A stretch of 8,026 bases of DNA, taken from an uncultured Lachnospiraceae bacterium. Lineage in GTDB: Bacteria; Bacillota; Clostridia; Lachnospirales; Lachnospiraceae. The notes beneath the pieces are model-generated. The model searched no databases. It saw only the letters and a program-made list of their open reading frames with translations, and had not been told where the DNA came from. Below, one piece after another: positions 7,175 to 8,026 of this stretch. Numbering within the stretch: the first letter of the stretch is position 1; every line of letters starts with the position of its first letter. The position numbers and the translations under genes were made by a program. Location of the stretch: the NCBI GenBank assembly GCA_910579285.1, contig CAJTTT010000058.1, positions 1 through 8,026 on the forward strand, written 5' to 3'.

Positions 7175-8026
7175 TTACCATACAAAATCCTCCGCAAGGG
7201 TCAGCTTCCGTTCCCTGCTCTCTCTGTCCAGATAAATAATTTCAAAACCATTCTCCTTAAGCCGCGCTGTCAATGTGGCCTTTAAATCGTCCGTCTGCCA
7301 GGAAATCTGTATGATATCGTCCGCCGTATCGTGTACCGTCATGTCCCCGTCAAACACAGGGTAATCATTTCTGAACTGCATCAGCCGGCGCAGTTTCTGC
7401 ACCACAGATTTTTTCACCAGTTCCCGGATCTCCTCCACCGTATAGTCATGGCGGCTGATATTTCTGTCGTAGTTGGTGCGTTTCATCAGCTCGTAGTCAT
7501 TTTCTCCTGCCAGAAGTCCCATATAATACACCTGCGGAATACCTGGTGTGAAAAACTGCAGCGCTCTTGACAAGAGATACGCATCATCGTTTTCCCCTAC
7601 GGCAGAATAGTAGGAGCAGTTGATCTGATAGACAATCTTTTTCCCGGCGGAGCCTGCGCTGTAATCCCATTTAAAGTTCGCGCCATACTTTTCCGTCTGG
7701 TCAATGACTCCCTGCAATTCCTCCGGGCTTAACAGATCCACCACATCCACAGTCCCAAGCCCATCGTGCGTATCCAGGGTGGTCTGCTGGTTTTTCGGGC
7801 AGATGGAAAGCCAGTGTTTCATTCTCGCGCCGCTTCCCGTATAAAGGGTATGCAGCGTCATCACCGGCAGCACAAAATCGTATATGGCGTAGCCGTGATC
7901 TGAAATCTTCATCTGCACGGAGTAGTGGTCGTGAATCTCCGGCAGCATGGGAATCTCTTTTTCATCCAGTATTTTCTGAATCCTGTCCATCATCTCCCAG
8001 ATCTCCGGCTCCAGGAAGAAGCAGGC
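7175..8026 (-). CDS. GH13 subfamily 18 glycoside phosphorylase, sucrose phosphorylase family (5' end outside window)
   Basis: The C-terminal 283 residues of a cytoplasmic alpha-glucoside phosphorylase that splits a glucoside with phosphate to give glucose 1-phosphate. The frame is open to the right edge and enters with 'CFFLEPEIWE', a hallmark of this subfamily. The acid/base Glu is visible in 'LPEIHDHY' (codon at 7937-7939), and the transition-state Asp in 'LDTHDGLG'. The nucleophile Asp motif would lie upstream, outside the window. Further family blocks are 'YQINCSYYSAVG', 'ALQFFTPGIPQVYYMGLLAGEND' in part, and 'RNISRH'. About 250 residues follow the acid/base Glu, close to sucrose phosphorylase length. 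Members act on sucrose, sucrose 6-phosphate, glucosylglycerol or glucosylglycerate; the loop before 'YQIN' lacks the Asp I remember from the bifidobacterial sucrose enzyme, so the acceptor is open. A naming as sucrose phosphorylase would be only provisional. The gene is followed after 25 bases by the GH38 gene, probably in one operon. Confidence 0.92.
   Translation of the reverse strand, partial: ACFFLEPEIWEMMDRIQKILDEKEIPMLPEIHDHYSVQMKISDHGYAIYDFVLPVMTLHTLYTGSGARMKHWLSICPKNQQTTLDTHDGLGTVDVVDLLSPEELQGVIDQTEKYGANFKWDYSAGSAGKKIVYQINCSYYSAVGENDDAYLLSRALQFFTPGIPQVYYMGLLAGENDYELMKRTNYDRNISRHDYTVEEIRELVKKSVVQKLRRLMQFRNDYPVFDGDMTVHDTADDIIQISWQTDDLKATLTARLKENGFEIIYLDRESRERKLTLAEDFVW

Noticed and set aside
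1..8026. CRISPR array, tRNA, rRNA or insertion sequence
   Set aside because: I found no regularly spaced repeats, no tRNA-like cloverleaf, no rRNA sequence and no transposase gene.

Overview
The window looks like chromosomal DNA from a Clostridia-type Firmicute, most likely a gut Lachnospiraceae. This is inferred from strong GGAGG-type ribosome binding sites, mixed GC content, the protein flavour of the carbohydrate genes, and a three-gene ABC-2 export cassette typical of Firmicutes. Genus cannot be fixed from the sequence alone. Apart from a fragment at the left edge, every real gene lies on the minus strand, so the biological order runs from right to left.

From right to left the genes are: the 3' part of a GH13_18 (sucrose phosphorylase family) glycoside phosphorylase, cut by the window edge; a complete GH38 alpha-mannosidase 25 bases further on; and an ABC-2 type exporter made of an ATPase and two permeases. 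The exporter starts 41 bases after the mannosidase. Its ATPase and first permease overlap by 14 bases, and 48 bases separate the two permeases. All five genes could be one transcript whose promoter lies outside the window. The two enzymes are predicted to be cytoplasmic, since neither shows a signal peptide in what is visible, and would break down imported glycosides. The exporter's cargo is unknown.

A 176-base gap with a good sigma-A-like promoter (TTGATT, 18 bases, TATAAT) then separates the exporter from guaA, GMP synthase. This GuaA is unusual. Its ATP pyrophosphatase and dimerisation halves look intact, but the N-terminal glutamine amidotransferase domain is shortened by roughly 80 residues and has lost the catalytic Cys and the His-Pro-Glu motif. 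It probably uses free ammonia or a separate glutaminase.

Left of the guaA stop lies a 254-base stretch with no gene. It holds several inverted repeats and two GTTGCCA repeats 11 bases apart. Beyond it is the 3' end of an unrecognised plus-strand gene with a lysine-rich tail. Because the 3' end of guaA is a known integration hot spot for genomic islands, this left part is plausibly one end of an integrated mobile element, but no integrase and no second attachment copy is visible here.
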